A stretch of 64,000 nt of DNA, taken from Nansenia antarctica. Lineage: Eukaryota; Chordata; Actinopteri; Argentiniformes; Microstomatidae. Where the stretch lies: contig OZ022351.1 of assembly GCA_963989245.1 (NCBI GenBank), positions 18,446,129 through 18,510,128 on the forward strand, given 5' to 3'. A program made the translations under genes and the position numbers. The notes below the pieces were generated by a model that saw nothing but the letters and a program-made list of their open reading frames with translations, had not been told where the DNA came from and ran no database searches. Shown here piece by piece: positions 23,617-36,600 of the stretch (positions within the stretch are counted from its first letter, which is position 1; the number at the start of each line of letters is the position of its first letter).

Positions 23617-23830
23617 ACATTTAGACAAGGGTACACACAGTCAATCCTAACATCACCACTAGACAACCATAGGATACCTCTTACATTTAGACAAGGGTAC
23701 ACACAGTCAGTCCTAACATCACCACTAGACAACCATAGGATACCTCTTACATTTAGACAAGGGTACACACAGTCAATCCTAACATCACCACTAGGCAACA
23801 TAGGATACCCCTTACATTTAGACAATACTT
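23617..23830. repeat. 66-bp tandem repeat, about 3.3 copies
   Basis: Units start acatttagacaagggtacac at 23617, 23683, 23749 and 23814. A patch of ggggga/ccccc-rich sequence precedes it (23530-23600). Confidence 0.85.
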
Positions 23831-23966
23831 TGAACATCCCTACATTATGAAAACACAAAAGGGCATATAAATTCAGCACATTTATTTCTACATGACTTGT
23901 TGACACCATGATGTCAATGGGAAAAGAGCGGCGCAATGCTGCCAGAGATCGTTTCAAAACGGAGAA

Positions 23967-24131
23967 GGCTGCGTTCGTAAATATGATTCGAGGCTGCGGT
24001 CGTAAATATACGCTCTGGAAATCTGATCACCACTCATGGAATGACTCTTGTCCAATGAAATCACTTGAATTTTATGACGTTGCTCATAGTGTGCGTTCCG
24101 GCACCCTCAGAGCAAAATTATGAACGCAGCC
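23967..24131. mobile_element. Small MITE with GGCTGCGTTCGTAAAT ends
   Basis: It starts ggctgcgttcgtaaatat and ends ttatgaacgcagcc. The core contains cttgtccaatgaaatcactt and tgacgttg, shared with the copies at 48368-48502 and 63849-63988. A local duplication of the left end (gctgcggtcgtaaatat near 23994) lengthens this copy. Confidence 0.75.
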
Positions 24132-24499
24132 CAAGAAACGAGAGGAGACAAGTCAACTCCGACATGGATATCGCGACAATTAAGCAGGGTTTTTCATGGA
24201 TCAAAATGAGGCGGAGGTGGTACCAGAGGCGTTTGACATCAGGGGGACCCATGAAACGGGGCATTCTGGTGAATTTAGATGCACCAATTTGTGCCTTTTC
24301 TGCATCAATTTATGGTGGAAATGTCATTATTTATGTAAAGGAGAACACAATATTCAGGCACCAGATGACCATTAAAAATATAATACAATATAAGGCTCTC
24401 AGGCATTCTGTACTTTCAAATAGGTATTCTCCTTGACCAGTCAACATCAACTATCAGCTATTTCGCTAGCAAAAACGAAAGCTAACTTATTTGCAAAAC

Positions 24500-24665
24500 A
24501 GCGCCCCCGCCACCACGTCGGCGCAATGCCGCAATTGCAGTTAGAAACGACAGATATCCACCGAGTGCAGCGCTTGTAGAAAATACGACCGTCAGAGTTT
24601 TGTCGAGAGCTGGAGACGGCTAGAAATGACGGAGGCGGCCGCCTCATAGTTCTCTATGCAGGAAA
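24500..24665. repeat. Unidentified interspersed repeat, copy 1
   Basis: This segment shares several blocks with 38290-38430: ccaccacgtcggcgcaatgc, gcaattgcagttagaaa, cagagttttgtcgagagctg and ggccgcctcat. The family was not recognised. Confidence 0.6.
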
Positions 24666-24816
24666 ACTCCTGTTAAGTGTTAAATTATATTATATAATAG
24701 GTTAAAAATACGTGACATTTACGGGAAAATATACTCGTCGGGAGTGTACTGTAAGTTAACTTTACTTGAAGTTAATGTTAATTAGCTAGTGAGCTAGCTA
24801 ACTAGATCATCTACAC

Positions 24817-26609
24817 CAGGGGTCGGCAATTAGGTTTGGCTTCGGTCCAACATTTTTTTGAGCCACTAGATGGCGGGCCAGAACATAATCAAAGGCTAAT
24901 TTAAGTAATTGATTGTTAAAAAAATGTGACACGTTCTAATACTTGTACACATTGCTAGTCAACTAACACAGCTTGTTTTGTGAGCCTGCTAACAATGTAA
25001 AGTAGTGTTATAGTTAACTAGGTAGTAGTCCAATCCATTACGTTGCAGTATTAGGCTTGACTAGCGAGTTTGTGTTGTGATTCTCAACAACGTTGAAACG
25101 TAGTTTCACCCTCTTCCATAGTTTTGAATAATAAATGTGTGGACTGACGATGTATCGCAGCCTAACTTATTCTAATAATTATTTAACATCGTTTTATTCA
25201 GATAATTATTCCCCCCTCCTCCCAGACAAGGTCACATTATTATTGGATTGGTTGTTTGCGTGTCGGGTGAAGTTAGCTAAACATTTAACCTGCTAGCAAG
25301 AGAAACATCATGGGAGCCACCCCTCCTAAATTTCGTTGTTTGGTACCTGTACTGTAGCAATGACAATAAAGTCCATTCATTCATTCATTCATTCATTCAT
25401 CATGTCACTCTCCAAAGGTCTAAAGAGGAAAGTTGACGGTAAAAACAGGGCATTTAAAGAGGAATGGACAGCGAACTATATATCCTACCTGGTTTCATCA
25501 ATGCAAAGCCGTTGTGAGACTCACATTTTCCATGCTCACAATGTTCCCTTTCTATACATGCGAGTCGTCCTTTTCGTCAATGTGATAAAGACGCACGAGA
25601 GGAATCGATTGATGCATAAAAAATAAAAATAAACTGCCTGCGGATGGCGGTATACCCTTCAAATAACAAACAATCTCTGCATGTCTCGCGGACATCTCAA
25701 CATGGATCCATGTCGTTATCATAATGGTCTTATTAATTAGTAATCACTGAGTATGAAAGCATAGTGGGACTGTCAAATTAGTCCAGAAATCTCCTCAGTA
25801 AAGTTTTGTGTCAATCCAGGAGGAACTCCAGACAGCTCTGAACCCCTTACAGGAGATCGTTGCATCGTAGAAAGAAGGTTGCGGCGGTGCATAAACTATA
25901 GAGTTGCGATAGTTGAGACTCTCTCTAATTAATTTGAAATACAGTGTCCATTATTACAAACCTGCCGAAATGTCCCTTTGAAAACACTCAAGTTATCACT
26001 ATTATCAATAATCAAATCAAGAATATTATTAGTTTTCAAAACAACCGCGGATTAAAGTGACGTCAATATCACCAGATATCAAGCAAATACTGACCGATGG
26101 GAGATGCCACTTTTCACATTACGTGAGTACCAAGCCTGTCGTTATTGTATTTAATAACCTAATTGTATTTTGTATATTTTGAATGAATGGCTTATGGCTC
26201 ATTGTACTTATTATCCCTAATAGCGCGTTTGCTCTGTCGTTTCAGGAGCATAGGCCTACCACCACTTTTGCGCCGATTTTGTTGTCAATGTTTTTCAGAA
26301 AATTAAACAGAATTTGCTTTGTTACTGTTCATATGTGTGTTGCAGTCACATACGTAAACATTACGTTTGAATGATTTAATGAGCTGATGTTATTTTTTTC
26401 AAACCACACACGCTATTTCAGCACCACGCCTTGTCCACCTACTTATGATTCACTCTGAGGGGTTCAGCGTCAGTGCGCTTCACTGCCTGATTGTCTGTCC
26501 CTGTGTCATTCACTCTCAACATGAATAAAAGTACAATACGCATTATTCAGGTGGAGGTCGATTCTCTATTCGGACATTATAGAAGTGGTGTGGGACTGTC
26601 GGTCCGATA

Positions 26610-26641
<32 letters not shown>

Positions 26642-26726
26642 GTGGATTCTCAAAATAATCTGCTGGGCCAAATATTCTTGGTGACGGGCCAGCAATGGCC
26701 CACGGGCCGCCTATTGCCGACCCCTG
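24817..26726. mobile_element. hAT-Charlie-like element, copy A
   Basis: The ends are CAGGGGTCGGCAATTAGG and CCTATTGCCGACCCCTG, with the 8-bp target duplication atctacac (24809-24816 and 26727-26734). The short frame from 25401 begins MSLSKG and contains KRKVDG and AFKEEWTANY, like the N-terminus of Charlie-type hAT transposases, and then ends; the rest of the transposase is deleted. A second copy in reverse orientation is at 59363-61331. An L2 tail is inserted in this copy (25308-25400). A poly-A run sits at about 26617-26640. Confidence 0.9.
25308..25400 (+). mobile_element. L2-like LINE 3' end inserted in hAT copy A
   Basis: It contains cctgtactgtagcaatgaca followed by ataaagtccattc and attc repeats, matching the 3' end of the LINE at 28879-31275. 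Copy B of the host hAT lacks it at this site, and the flanks catcatg on both sides look like its target duplication. Confidence 0.8.
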
Positions 26727-26734
26727 ATCTACAC

Positions 26735-28009
26735 AGTGATCTACACAGAATCGTCTTAACTTACTACCCCTAGCGGCGCCCCTGGTGCCACCTACCAGAC
26801 AACACTTTGGAAACTGATAAGGGTGAGTGATCTACCATTTGTTTAGCCTAACTGTGGTCATCATCATCATTCCTGGTTTCACATGTGGTTTGAGTTGATC
26901 AGTGTAATAGGTTACTCTTTGTAGTCTCTTTTTATAAACTTCACTGAGTTGTTACCTTGTGTTCTCTGCAAGTGCTATTGGTGAGGAAAAGGCTAGGGTA
27001 TTTTAGTTGGCTAGTGTTTGTAGATCCAAAATGTTAGTCTCAGGCTAACTGTGTCAATCAATTAAACCAATAGAGTGAGACAGGATATGTTCATGCAAGG
27101 TGCCTTTCAGGAAGTAGTGGAGATAAAAAAAGGTTGAAAAACACTGTTCTAGCTTATTTAGAAGCCAAGATATTACAAAACGTGTGTATTATGGCGGCCA
27201 TTTTGTAAATGCCAAGATGGCCGCCTTTCAGACATCTGTGCAAATGGAAACATATCTTTTCTGATTCCTCATACAATGCCCTTTCCAAAAATGTATAGAT
27301 TAGCAAATCCCCAAAAATTCCCACGAAATTATATAACAAACCTGACTAAGATCGTGCACCTAGCTAGCCTATTGTACTTGGTCATGGTGAAAATGTCACA
27401 CCACCATTATGTGTTGCCAGGCAGGCTTTGCATTCAACCAATGAAAATTACCACGGTGTAAAGGAGGAGGGGCTGCCTGTTGTGGGTGTGTCCTTTCTTG
27501 GATTTCAACGGTTTGTAAAGGGAGATTTACTGATTAAGGTCTGAATTGAATGAAACAATATAGCCTGTATGATTTGTATGTTTTGAATGCAGTTTCCAGT
27601 TTGCACAATTGTATTGGCCCACTTGGACCTCAAACAAAGTTAATTAAATGTGTTACTGTCTCATGTGTCTGGTGGGAGATGGTTTGTGTTTGAAAATGAT
27701 CTCACATGTAGGTTGTCATTTAGCTGGGACTCTGGAATGTATCGTATCCTGGTTCCTATACAAACACTGAGGTGGAGTTACACTGTTCCGGAATGGATTC
27801 TAGTCCACATGCTCCACCCCTTTTCTTCCTCAAAGAAAACGTCAGTCTGACAGCACCCTCTACTGTTGGCTTACAACAACTGCAGCTACTTCCCATTCAA
27901 CATAGGGTGGGCTGAATAGCATATTCAGAATATAAATGTATCCACAATAATGTCGTTTTGTTATGTGACTGCTTTGTTTAGGCTAGCCTTTTACATGTTT
28001 GGAAAGAAG
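26735..28009. other. Stretch without a recognised gene
   Basis: Mostly AT-rich sequence with small open frames only. A short palindromic-looking patch (atggcggccattttgtaaat, 27193-27212, then atggccgcc) may be the end of a small transposon. Nothing else could be assigned. Confidence 0.5.
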
Positions 28010-28355
28010 AGTCAACATTTTTATTCAACCAGGTGACCTCATTGAGATAAGGAATCTCTTTTCCAAGAGGGACCTGGCCAAGAGGGGCAGCACAGGGACA
28101 CAGGCATACATTCAATACACAGATAGACATAATACAAAATAACAATAAATTAAAAGCAGGTTTAGGCGGGCACAGATACTGAATTAAAAGCAATGACAAT
28201 TTCCAATACTTTCACCTCCTAAGACCTTTAAAATCATTATGAAAGCATCATAACTGATTAGTTCTTTTAATTTTAACTCTTTCTGGAGAGTATTCCAGGC
28301 AGAGGGGGCAGCGTACTTAAACGCTTTTTTGCCCAGCTCAGTACAAGCTCTTATT
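28010..28355 (-). mobile_element. 5'-truncated LINE fragment
   Basis: The minus strand encodes the end of a reverse-transcriptase-type ORF (TELGKKAFKYAAPSAWNTLQ) followed by its 3' UTR. On the plus strand this reads ttttattcaaccaggtgacc and ctcttttccaagagggacct. It stops at about 28355, right before the pyrimidine tract of the next feature. Confidence 0.65.
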
Positions 28356-28386
28356 TGTATTCTCTTTCTCTCCCTCCCCCACCTCT

Positions 28387-28876
28387 CAGGCCAAGCATGG
28401 ATGATGCTGTGGCGGAGGAACCCCAGAGGAAGGTGTTCAGGGCCAGAAAGACAATGAAAAACAGTGATCGACAGCAACTGGGGTTTCTCCACACTACTCT
28501 CTCCCCCCGGTGCTCTGCGCCATCCCCACCCCAGCTCCTACCACTGGCAAGCACAAAAAATGGCAAGCAAAAAAAAAAGAAAAAAAAAAGAAAAGGCAAG
28601 CACACTGAAGATGAAGCGCCCATGGAGGTGGGTGAAGAAAATGAAGGGATGGCAGAGGGAGGGCTTGATGGGGGACCCCCCCAGCTGCTTCCACTTATTG
28701 GCACTGGATTGGAAGAACTGACCATGAACTCCCCCTGCCCTTCCTCGTCACACACGGCTGAGTCAGACCAGGATGTCATGCCGGGGTTCCTGATGCTTAG
28801 TGAGGATGAAGAAAGCCTGGTGGGAAGGGATGAGGTGAGGGATGAGGAGAGGGGTGAGGAGAAAGAGCAGGACCAG
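28387..28876 (+). pseudogene. Orphan ATF7IP-like exon
   Basis: The frame starts MDDAVAEEPQRKVFRARKTM and continues with NSDRQQL, which matches from memory the N-terminus of ATF7IP (MCAF1), a partner of the histone methyltransferase SETDB1. Near its end, FLMLSEDEES resembles an acidic motif much further along in ATF7IP, so this is a shortened version. A pyrimidine tract ending in CTCAG (28377) sits just before the start codon, and CAG|GTATG follows at 28876, so it looks like a genomic exon rather than a spliced retrocopy. A LINE begins directly after the donor. No further ATF7IP exons were found, so it is probably a relic. Confidence 0.55.
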
Positions 28877-28878
28877 GT

Positions 28879-31275
28879 ATGAATGAATGAATGAATGGTC
28901 TTTATTGTCATTAATACAGTACAGGTACCATACAACGAAATTTGGGAGGGGGGGGCTCCCCTGGTGCTAGGTAAAAAATACTAAAAACAATAAGGGAAAA
29001 GAGCTGGTTTACATAAATAAAGGCTATATACACTATCCACTATACTATACAAATAAAACACTGTGCTGTACTCTATGCTATGCTATAAATATCCTAACAT
29101 TTCCTATCTCTGAACCTTCTGTACACGAGGGTTGTCATATTGCACATAGTATTATTGCACATTCATTTAAAGTGTCGCAGTTTGCAGGTTTGAAATGTTC
29201 ACAGTTGTATTTCAGTATTGCACTTAATTACAATCTAATAGCTGCCATCAAATTGTCTAGATTGTCCAGGGCCTAGAACCGAGGTCTTTGCTGTGTTCAG
29301 GGCCTGAATGGCCCTAGGGTAGAAGCTGATTTTCAGTCTATTTGTCCTTGCGGACATGGTCCTGAACCGCCTGCCTGAGGGCAGCCGAACAAAGTGTTAG
29401 TTCCCAGGGTGGGATGGGTCTCTGGAGATCTTGGAGGCCTTCCTGAGGCAGCGTGTGTTGTACAGCTCTTCCAGAGAGGGGAGGGGGGCGCCGATGATCT
29501 TCTGGGCCGATCTCACGACTCTCTGTAGCGCTTTCCTCTCTGCGGCTGTGCAGCTGGAGAACCACACGCAGATGCAGTAGGTGAGGATGCTCTCCACTGT
29601 GCAGCGGTAGAAGGTCACAAGCAGCTCCTGTCTGAGGTGGTATTTCCTGAGGACTCTCAGGAAGAAGAGCCGCTGTTGTGCCTTCTTGATGATGGCTGCT
29701 GTGTTGGTCTTCCAGGACAGGTCATCCTGTATGTGCACCCCCAGGAATCGGAGAGTTGAGACTCTCTCCACGCTCCCTCCATCGACGAGCAGGGGCTGGA
29801 CCTCAGATTTTTTCCTCCTGAAGTCCACGATGATTTCCTGGGTCTTTGACTGGTTCAGCAGCAGGTTGTTAACCTTGCACAGCTTGCCCAGCTGCTCCAT
29901 CTCATCCCTGCACGCCGCCTCGTCCCCCCCCGAGATGCAGCCCACCACGCTGGTGTCGTCTGCAAACTTTATGATGGAGTTGCTGGGGTGGACAGGGGTG
30001 AAGTCGTAGGTGTAGAGGTTGTAGAGGATGGGGCTTAGCACGCAGCCCTGGGGGGACCCAGTGCTGAGTCTGAGGGCTGTGGAGGTGTGGGAGCCCACCC
30101 GCACCCTCTGGGGGCGGTCAGACAGGAAGTCCTTGATCCATGCACAGATGGAGTGTGATAGTCCCAGGTCTAGTAGTTTGGTCACTAGCCTGTCTGGAAG
30201 GATAGTGTTGAAGGCAGAGCTGAAGTCCACAAAGAGCAGTCTCGCGTAGCTGTTCCCCCTCTCCAGGTGGGATAGAGTGGAGTGGAGAGTCGTCGCGATG
30301 GCGTCCTCTGTGGACCTGTGGGCTCTGTAGGCGAACTGGTATGGATCTAGGTTGGGCGGGAGGCGTGTGACTATGTGGGCCCGGACCAGTTTCTCGAAGC
30401 ACTTCATGATGATTGGTGTGAGTGCCACCGGGCGGTAGTCGTTTAGGCAGCTCACCGTGCTTTTCTTCGGGACTGGGATGATAGTTGAGGTTTTCAAGCA
30501 TGGTGGGATGGTGGCCTGGGACAGGGACTGGTTGAAGATGTTGGTGAAAACCCCGGCCAGCTAGTCGGCGCAGTCCCTCAGCACCCGTCCCAGGACGCCA
30601 TCCGGCCCTGAGGCTTTTCTGGGGTCCACCGCCTTCAGCACGCGTCTCACTTCATGCTCTGTGAGGGTGAGGCTGATGAGAGCTGGAGAGAGTGGTGTTT
30701 GTGTTGTGGTTACCTCCGTTCGCCCCTCGTCGAACCGGGCGTAGAAGGAGTTCAGCTCTTCCGCCAGCAGGGGGTCGTCCTCAGCGGCTGTGAGCCTGTT
30801 GGCTCTGAAGTTTGTCATGTGCTGAACCCCCTGCCACACCCGCCTGGAGTCGTTGCTCAGGAAGCATTCCTCAATCTTCTCTCTGTGGTCTGCCTTGGCC
30901 TCCCGGATGCCACGGTTTAGGTTAGCCCTGGTGGTGCTGTACAGCAGTGTGTCCTTCGCTGAGAAGGCGTTGTCCCTCTCCTTGAGCAGTTTTCGGACCT
31001 TCTCAGTCATCCATGGCTTCGTGTTGGGGTAGACCCGGACACGTTTGTCCACGGTGGCTGAGTTGGTGCAGTTCACTATGTGGTTCAGAACCGACGACGT
31101 GAACTGTTCCAGGTCCTCATGCTCATATTCCTGCCATGAGGTGTCATTCAGGCAGATCTGCAGTGGAGCGGACCCTGCTGGCCAGGTCCTGACAGTCTTA
31201 GTGGTGATGGGGGCACTTTTCCTCATGGGAGTGTAGGCTGGGATCAGGAGGATGGACACGTGGTCAGACATCCCC
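28879..31275 (-). mobile_element. L2-like non-LTR retrotransposon, 5'-truncated
   Basis: On the minus strand it runs from within the endonuclease domain (SDHVSILLIPAY, near 31260) through a complete reverse transcriptase to a 3' UTR ending in ATTC repeats (28881-28897). The reverse transcriptase shows LNDYRPVALTPIIMK, FVDFSSAFNTI, TGSPQGCVLSP and the catalytic FADDTS. It is read in one frame from 31286 to 29397, with a single in-frame TAG at 30561-30563. The same 3' end is found at 25308-25400 and 61126-61250, so the family is spread in this region. The clade (CR1/L2 group) is judged from motifs only. Confidence 0.88.
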
Positions 31276-33080
31276 ATGACACACACTTATTCTCCACTCC
31301 ATAATATCACCTTTCTGCGTTTGACCTCAATCAGAACCACAGTGACTCATCCTCCAAACACCTCCTTCCTTCCTCCTATGTTTCTCTAGCAGTAATGAAT
31401 TAACCACAGGGTTGTTATATTCCTATGTCATTCTGTACCTCTTATTAGAATAGCACTGCCTGGCGAAGAGAGTCTCACATGAACTGTAGCTCTGCCTCTG
31501 AAGCTTAATTCTCACTCACCCTCCATCCATTCCACTGGTCTGTCACCTGTGTGTGTGTGCGCGCATCTCTCTCCCCCCCCCCCTCCTCTCTCTGTCTTTT
31601 CTTTCGCTCTCACTCGCACTCTCTCTGACACACACACAAGCACTCAAAGAGAATGGACTAAAACCCTTGCTGCAATTCTTTACCTTTCAGAGGATTTTTT
31701 TCTCCCCCCCCCCCATACTTTTCTCATTCTCTGTCACTCTCCTTTAAATGTTGCATGTTTAAAACTCTCCAAAACAATGCACCAAAACAAACTGCAGGGG
31801 GTATTCAACAGCGTAGAAAAAAAACGTTGTTGTTATATTCCCACTTCCACTGCAAAGCTCGTGGTGACTTTCTTGTTGGTTGGGTACGCCCACTGAGACG
31901 GAGGGCACGGTCCACCGGGCGAAAGGACGTGTTTTCAGAGAGCTCCGTCGGGACCAGACTCTTGCACGGGCGATGGGCGGGACCGACACGGTCAACTCTG
32001 CAGGGACGATAGCTGCCATCAGAGAGAGTCTGAATTAAAAACAAAGCTTGTCTAGACAGTCTACTACAGTTTGTTTACTGCCTCAGTATGTCGACCGTGT
32101 GTTGGCGATGGCGTTACCGTGTAGCTAATGTGTATGAATGAATACGAATACAACACTGGTGTTATTTAGCCTTGGTTTTGTGGTTTAACTTTTATTCGGA
32201 AATAACAAAAAAAAAGTACTTCACCCACTGTACCACATACGTTATTTTACTCTTAAGACCCCACAAGTCAGAGACAGAGTTAGAATATTCACTATCAGAA
32301 AATGAGTTACACTTATCCCTATAAGGTCTTAATATTCGTATTTCAATAAAACGCTTTGCTTTCAAACCTTCCTGCTTGCTGCAGGACAGGCATTTTAAAA
32401 GTGGTCAGTAAATAATAATAATAATTATAATAATAATGTATTACATTTATAAAGCGCTTTTCATTATAAGAGAACAATCTCAAAGTGCATAAAATAAAAA
32501 ATAGAATAGAGATTTTGTAAATAAAAAAAGAAAAGAAAAGATACACCTGCTCTTGCCTGTGTAACATATAGGTTTACAGTGTCTTATACGTTTTTTCTTG
32601 TCAGATTAACTAGTGTTTGATTAGTTATTTGGTTTTGATTTGTTATTTATGCATAAATAAATATGAATAATAATAATAAATCATTGATAAACGGTTACCA
32701 GAAGCAAACGCTAGCGGATCGGAAAAGAATGTGTAACACAACACGTATAATATAATAATATATATATAATATATATAATAGGTATTAGCTACGGTGGTAT
32801 AGAGGTGGTATTTCCATCCAGCTACTGTAGGGTTTCTGACGGGGCTGTCGGGGCGTGTAGTCCTGGAGCTGTTCCCTTCCTCTCAAATGCACTTAATTCG
32901 CCTCACTGTACTTCCAGGAGGCGGGGTTCGCATGCGACAGCTACTCCAAAGCTAAGAAAGATATATTTAAAAAACATGTTTTAAAATAGGATGTGTTTAC
33001 ACTGACTGACATCAACCAACTGTAGATAAATATGAAAATCACACAACAAATATGAGAATAACATGGCAGCATGTGTGTGA
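31276..33080. other. OTUD4 upstream region, no gene seen
   Basis: It holds CT and short repeats (31560-31730), a retroposon-like tail with AAT repeats (about 32400-32490) and a TATA-type run (32745-32780). Small open frames here have no support. Confidence 0.45.
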
Positions 33081-33613
33081 AATCAGTGTGTTCACATGAC
33101 TCTCCGCCTCCCCGGCGCGTGCCGTGACATACACCCAGCGCACAGGAAGAAGGGGCGTGTCGCCTACATCTCCCAGCGGCCAGTGTGTTACCAAACTTTG
33201 GAGTGGGACAGTTGCAGGGTGGCTTCTGTCACAACAGCGTGGATCAAGGGCACATTGTGGTCGCTAATGTTCATCGGGGGGATTCCGGATTTCGCTCATG
33301 CTTTAAATCTGAGCTTCGGTCCGTCGTGAGTCCTTCACACAACCGTCATTCACGACGTCGGTTGAGGGGAAAAAGACCAACCGTCTGTCTGTCTGCTAGC
33401 AGCACCCGGCGTGACCCGGGGGAAACTTGACTGAGCTCAGACAAGTGTTGTGAAAACGAAACGAGAAGCAACGAACCACACAAAAGACCGCTCATTCGTC
33501 GCCAAGAAAAAAATCCGCTTTCCTTTTTTTGTCGCACATCAACATCATTCATCATTCATATCAACGCATGCCAGACGCGTTCGTATTAACGCATCGACGC
33601 GCCGCTAAACACC
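33081..33613 (+). promoter_or_regulatory. Probable OTUD4 promoter and 5' UTR
   Basis: CpG-rich sequence directly before the OTUD4 start codon. A cctacatctcccagcggcc block (33163-33181) resembles the ZNF143/THAP11 promoter element ACTACAnnTCCCAG. A ggggcgtgtc box lies just before it. The start codon context caccATGG is favourable. The exact transcription start is not determined. Confidence 0.5.
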
Positions 33614-36600
33614 ATGGAGTCACCGCCGCCCAGCAGCGTGCAGACCAGCGAGGAAAAAGGGGTGGAAAAATGTATGGATGAATACCTCAGACAACACGGC
33701 TACTACCGAAAGAGAATAGCCAAAGACGGCTCCTGCTTGTTCCGAGCCGTCGCCGAACAGGTAAAATCGAGAACACATCATCTGATCTGGCCTTATTTAG
33801 GCTATTTAACTCTAATAGTCGTGTTTTGTAGCCAGTTAAACTGTTCCCATGTTCCCCACGACAACATAACACAATTCAAAACGGGATGTTTCTTACCTCC
33901 CAAGACAAACCAGTGGACGCTATTATCCCATTTTAACCTGTTTTGTTAACTCTCAGTATAACTATTGTAGCGTTAGGAAATAAACTTTTTCATAACTTTT
34001 ATTTAAGGCAGCTCGGCGACTTGGTCATGTGCAACAACTGGCGCAGTCCCTTTACGTAGCTCGGATGTGTGGGGGAAGAGCCCGGGGGGAGACCCTGGGG
34101 GGGGGGGGGGGGGGGAGAGCCAGCCAGCCACCTGGGGGGGGGGAGAGCCCGGGGGGAGACCTGGGGGGGGGGGGGGGGTAGCCAGCTAGCTAGCTAGCTA
34201 TGTTGACAAGCGAGCAAAGTTGTTTTTTGTCTCTGAGGCCGTTTGTCTCTGTCTCTACTCCTCCCCCCAGGTGCTGCACAGCCAGAGCCTCCACACCCAA
34301 GTGCGGTCCACCTGCGTTAAATACTTGAAGCAAAACAGGAGGAACTATGAAGCGGTATGTCAACTATCCGGCCGGGGCCCTGTCCCAGCCTGCCCTGCAT
34401 ACCTGCATACATACATACATACCTACCTACCTACATCTGCCTAACTACCTACATACCTACCAACCTACATCTGCCTAACTACCTACATACCTACCTACCT
34501 ACATCTGCCTAACTACCTACATACCTACCTACCTACCTACATCTGCCTAACTACCTACATACCTACCAACCTACATCTGCCTAACTACCTACATACCTAC
34601 ATCTGCCTAACTACCTACATACCTACCAACCTACATCTGCCTAACTACCTACATACCTACCAACCTACATCTGCCTAACTACCTACATACCTACCTACCT
34701 ACATCTGCCTAACTACCTACATACCTACCTACCTACCTACATCTGCCTAACTACCTACATACCTACCAACCTACATCTGCCTAACTACCTACATACCTAC
34801 ATCTGCCTAACTACCTACATACCTACCAACCTACATCTGCCTAACTACCTACATACCTACCAACCTACATCTGCCTAACTACCTACATACCTACATCTGC
34901 CTAACTACCTACATATCTACCAACCTACATCTGCCTAACTACCTACATACCTACCTACCTACATCTGCCTAACTACCTACCTACATCTGCCTAACTACCT
35001 ACATACCTACCAACCTACCTACATCTGCCTAACTACCTACATACCTACCTACATCTGCCTAACTACCTACATACCTACCAACCTACATCTGCCTAACTAC
35101 CTACATACATCTGCCTAACTACCTACATACCTACCAACCTACCTACATCTGCCTAACTACCTACATACCTACCTACCTACATCTGCCTAACTACCGGTAC
35201 CTACATACCTACCTACCTACATCTGCCTAACTACCTACATACCTACCTACCTACATCTGCCTAACTACCTACATACCTACCTACATACCTACCTACCTAC
35301 ATCTGCCTAACTACATACATACCTACCTACCTACATCTGCCTAACTACCTACATACCTACCTACCTACCTACCAACCTACATCTGCCTAACTACCTACCT
35401 ACCTACCTACATACCTACCAACCTACATCTGCCTAACTACCTACATACCTACCTACCTACATCTGCCTAACTACCTACATACCTACCTACCTACATCTGC
35501 CTAACTACATACATACCTACCAACCTACATCTGCCTACCTACCTACATACCTACCAACCTACATCTGCCTAACTACCTACATACCTACCTACCTACATCT
35601 GCCTAACTACCTACATACCTACCTACCTACATCTGCCTAACTACATACATACCTACCAACCTACATCTGCCTAACTACCTACATACCTACCAACCTACAT
35701 CTGCCTAACTACCTACATACCTACCTACATCTGCCTAACTACATACATACCTACCAACCTACATCTGCCTAACTACCTACATACCTACCTACCTACATCT
35801 GCCTAACTACTTACATCTGCCTAACTACCTACATCTGCCTAACTACCTACATCTGCCTAACTACATACCTACCTACCAACCTACATCTGCCTAACTACCT
35901 ACATACCTACCAACCTACATCTGCCTAACTACATACATACCTATCAACCTACATCTGCCTAACTACCTACATACCTACCTACCTACATCTGCCTAACTAC
36001 CTACATACCTACCTACCTACATCTGCCTAACTACCTACATACCTACCTACCTACATCTGCCTAACTACCTACATACCTACCTACCTACATCTGCCTAACT
36101 ACCTACATACCTATCAACCTACATCTGCCTAACTACCTACATACCTACCAACCTACATCTGCCTAACTACCTACCTACCTACCTACCTACATCTGCCTAA
36201 CTACCTACCTACCTACCTACATCTGCCTAACTACCTACATACCTACCAACCTACATCTGCCTAACTACCTACATACCTACCTACCTACATCTGCCTAACT
36301 ACCTACATACCTACCTACATACCTACCAACCTACATCTGCCTAACTACCTACCTACCAACCTACATCTGCCTAACTACCTACATACCTACCTACCTACAT
36401 CTGCCTAACTACCTACATACCTACCTACCTACATCTGCCTAACTACCTACATACCTACCTACCTACATCTGCCTAACTACCTACATACCTACCTACCTAC
36501 ATCTGCCTAACTACCTACATACCTACCTACCTACCAACCTACATCTGCCTAACTACCTACATACCTACCTACCTACATACCTACCAACCTACATCTGCCT

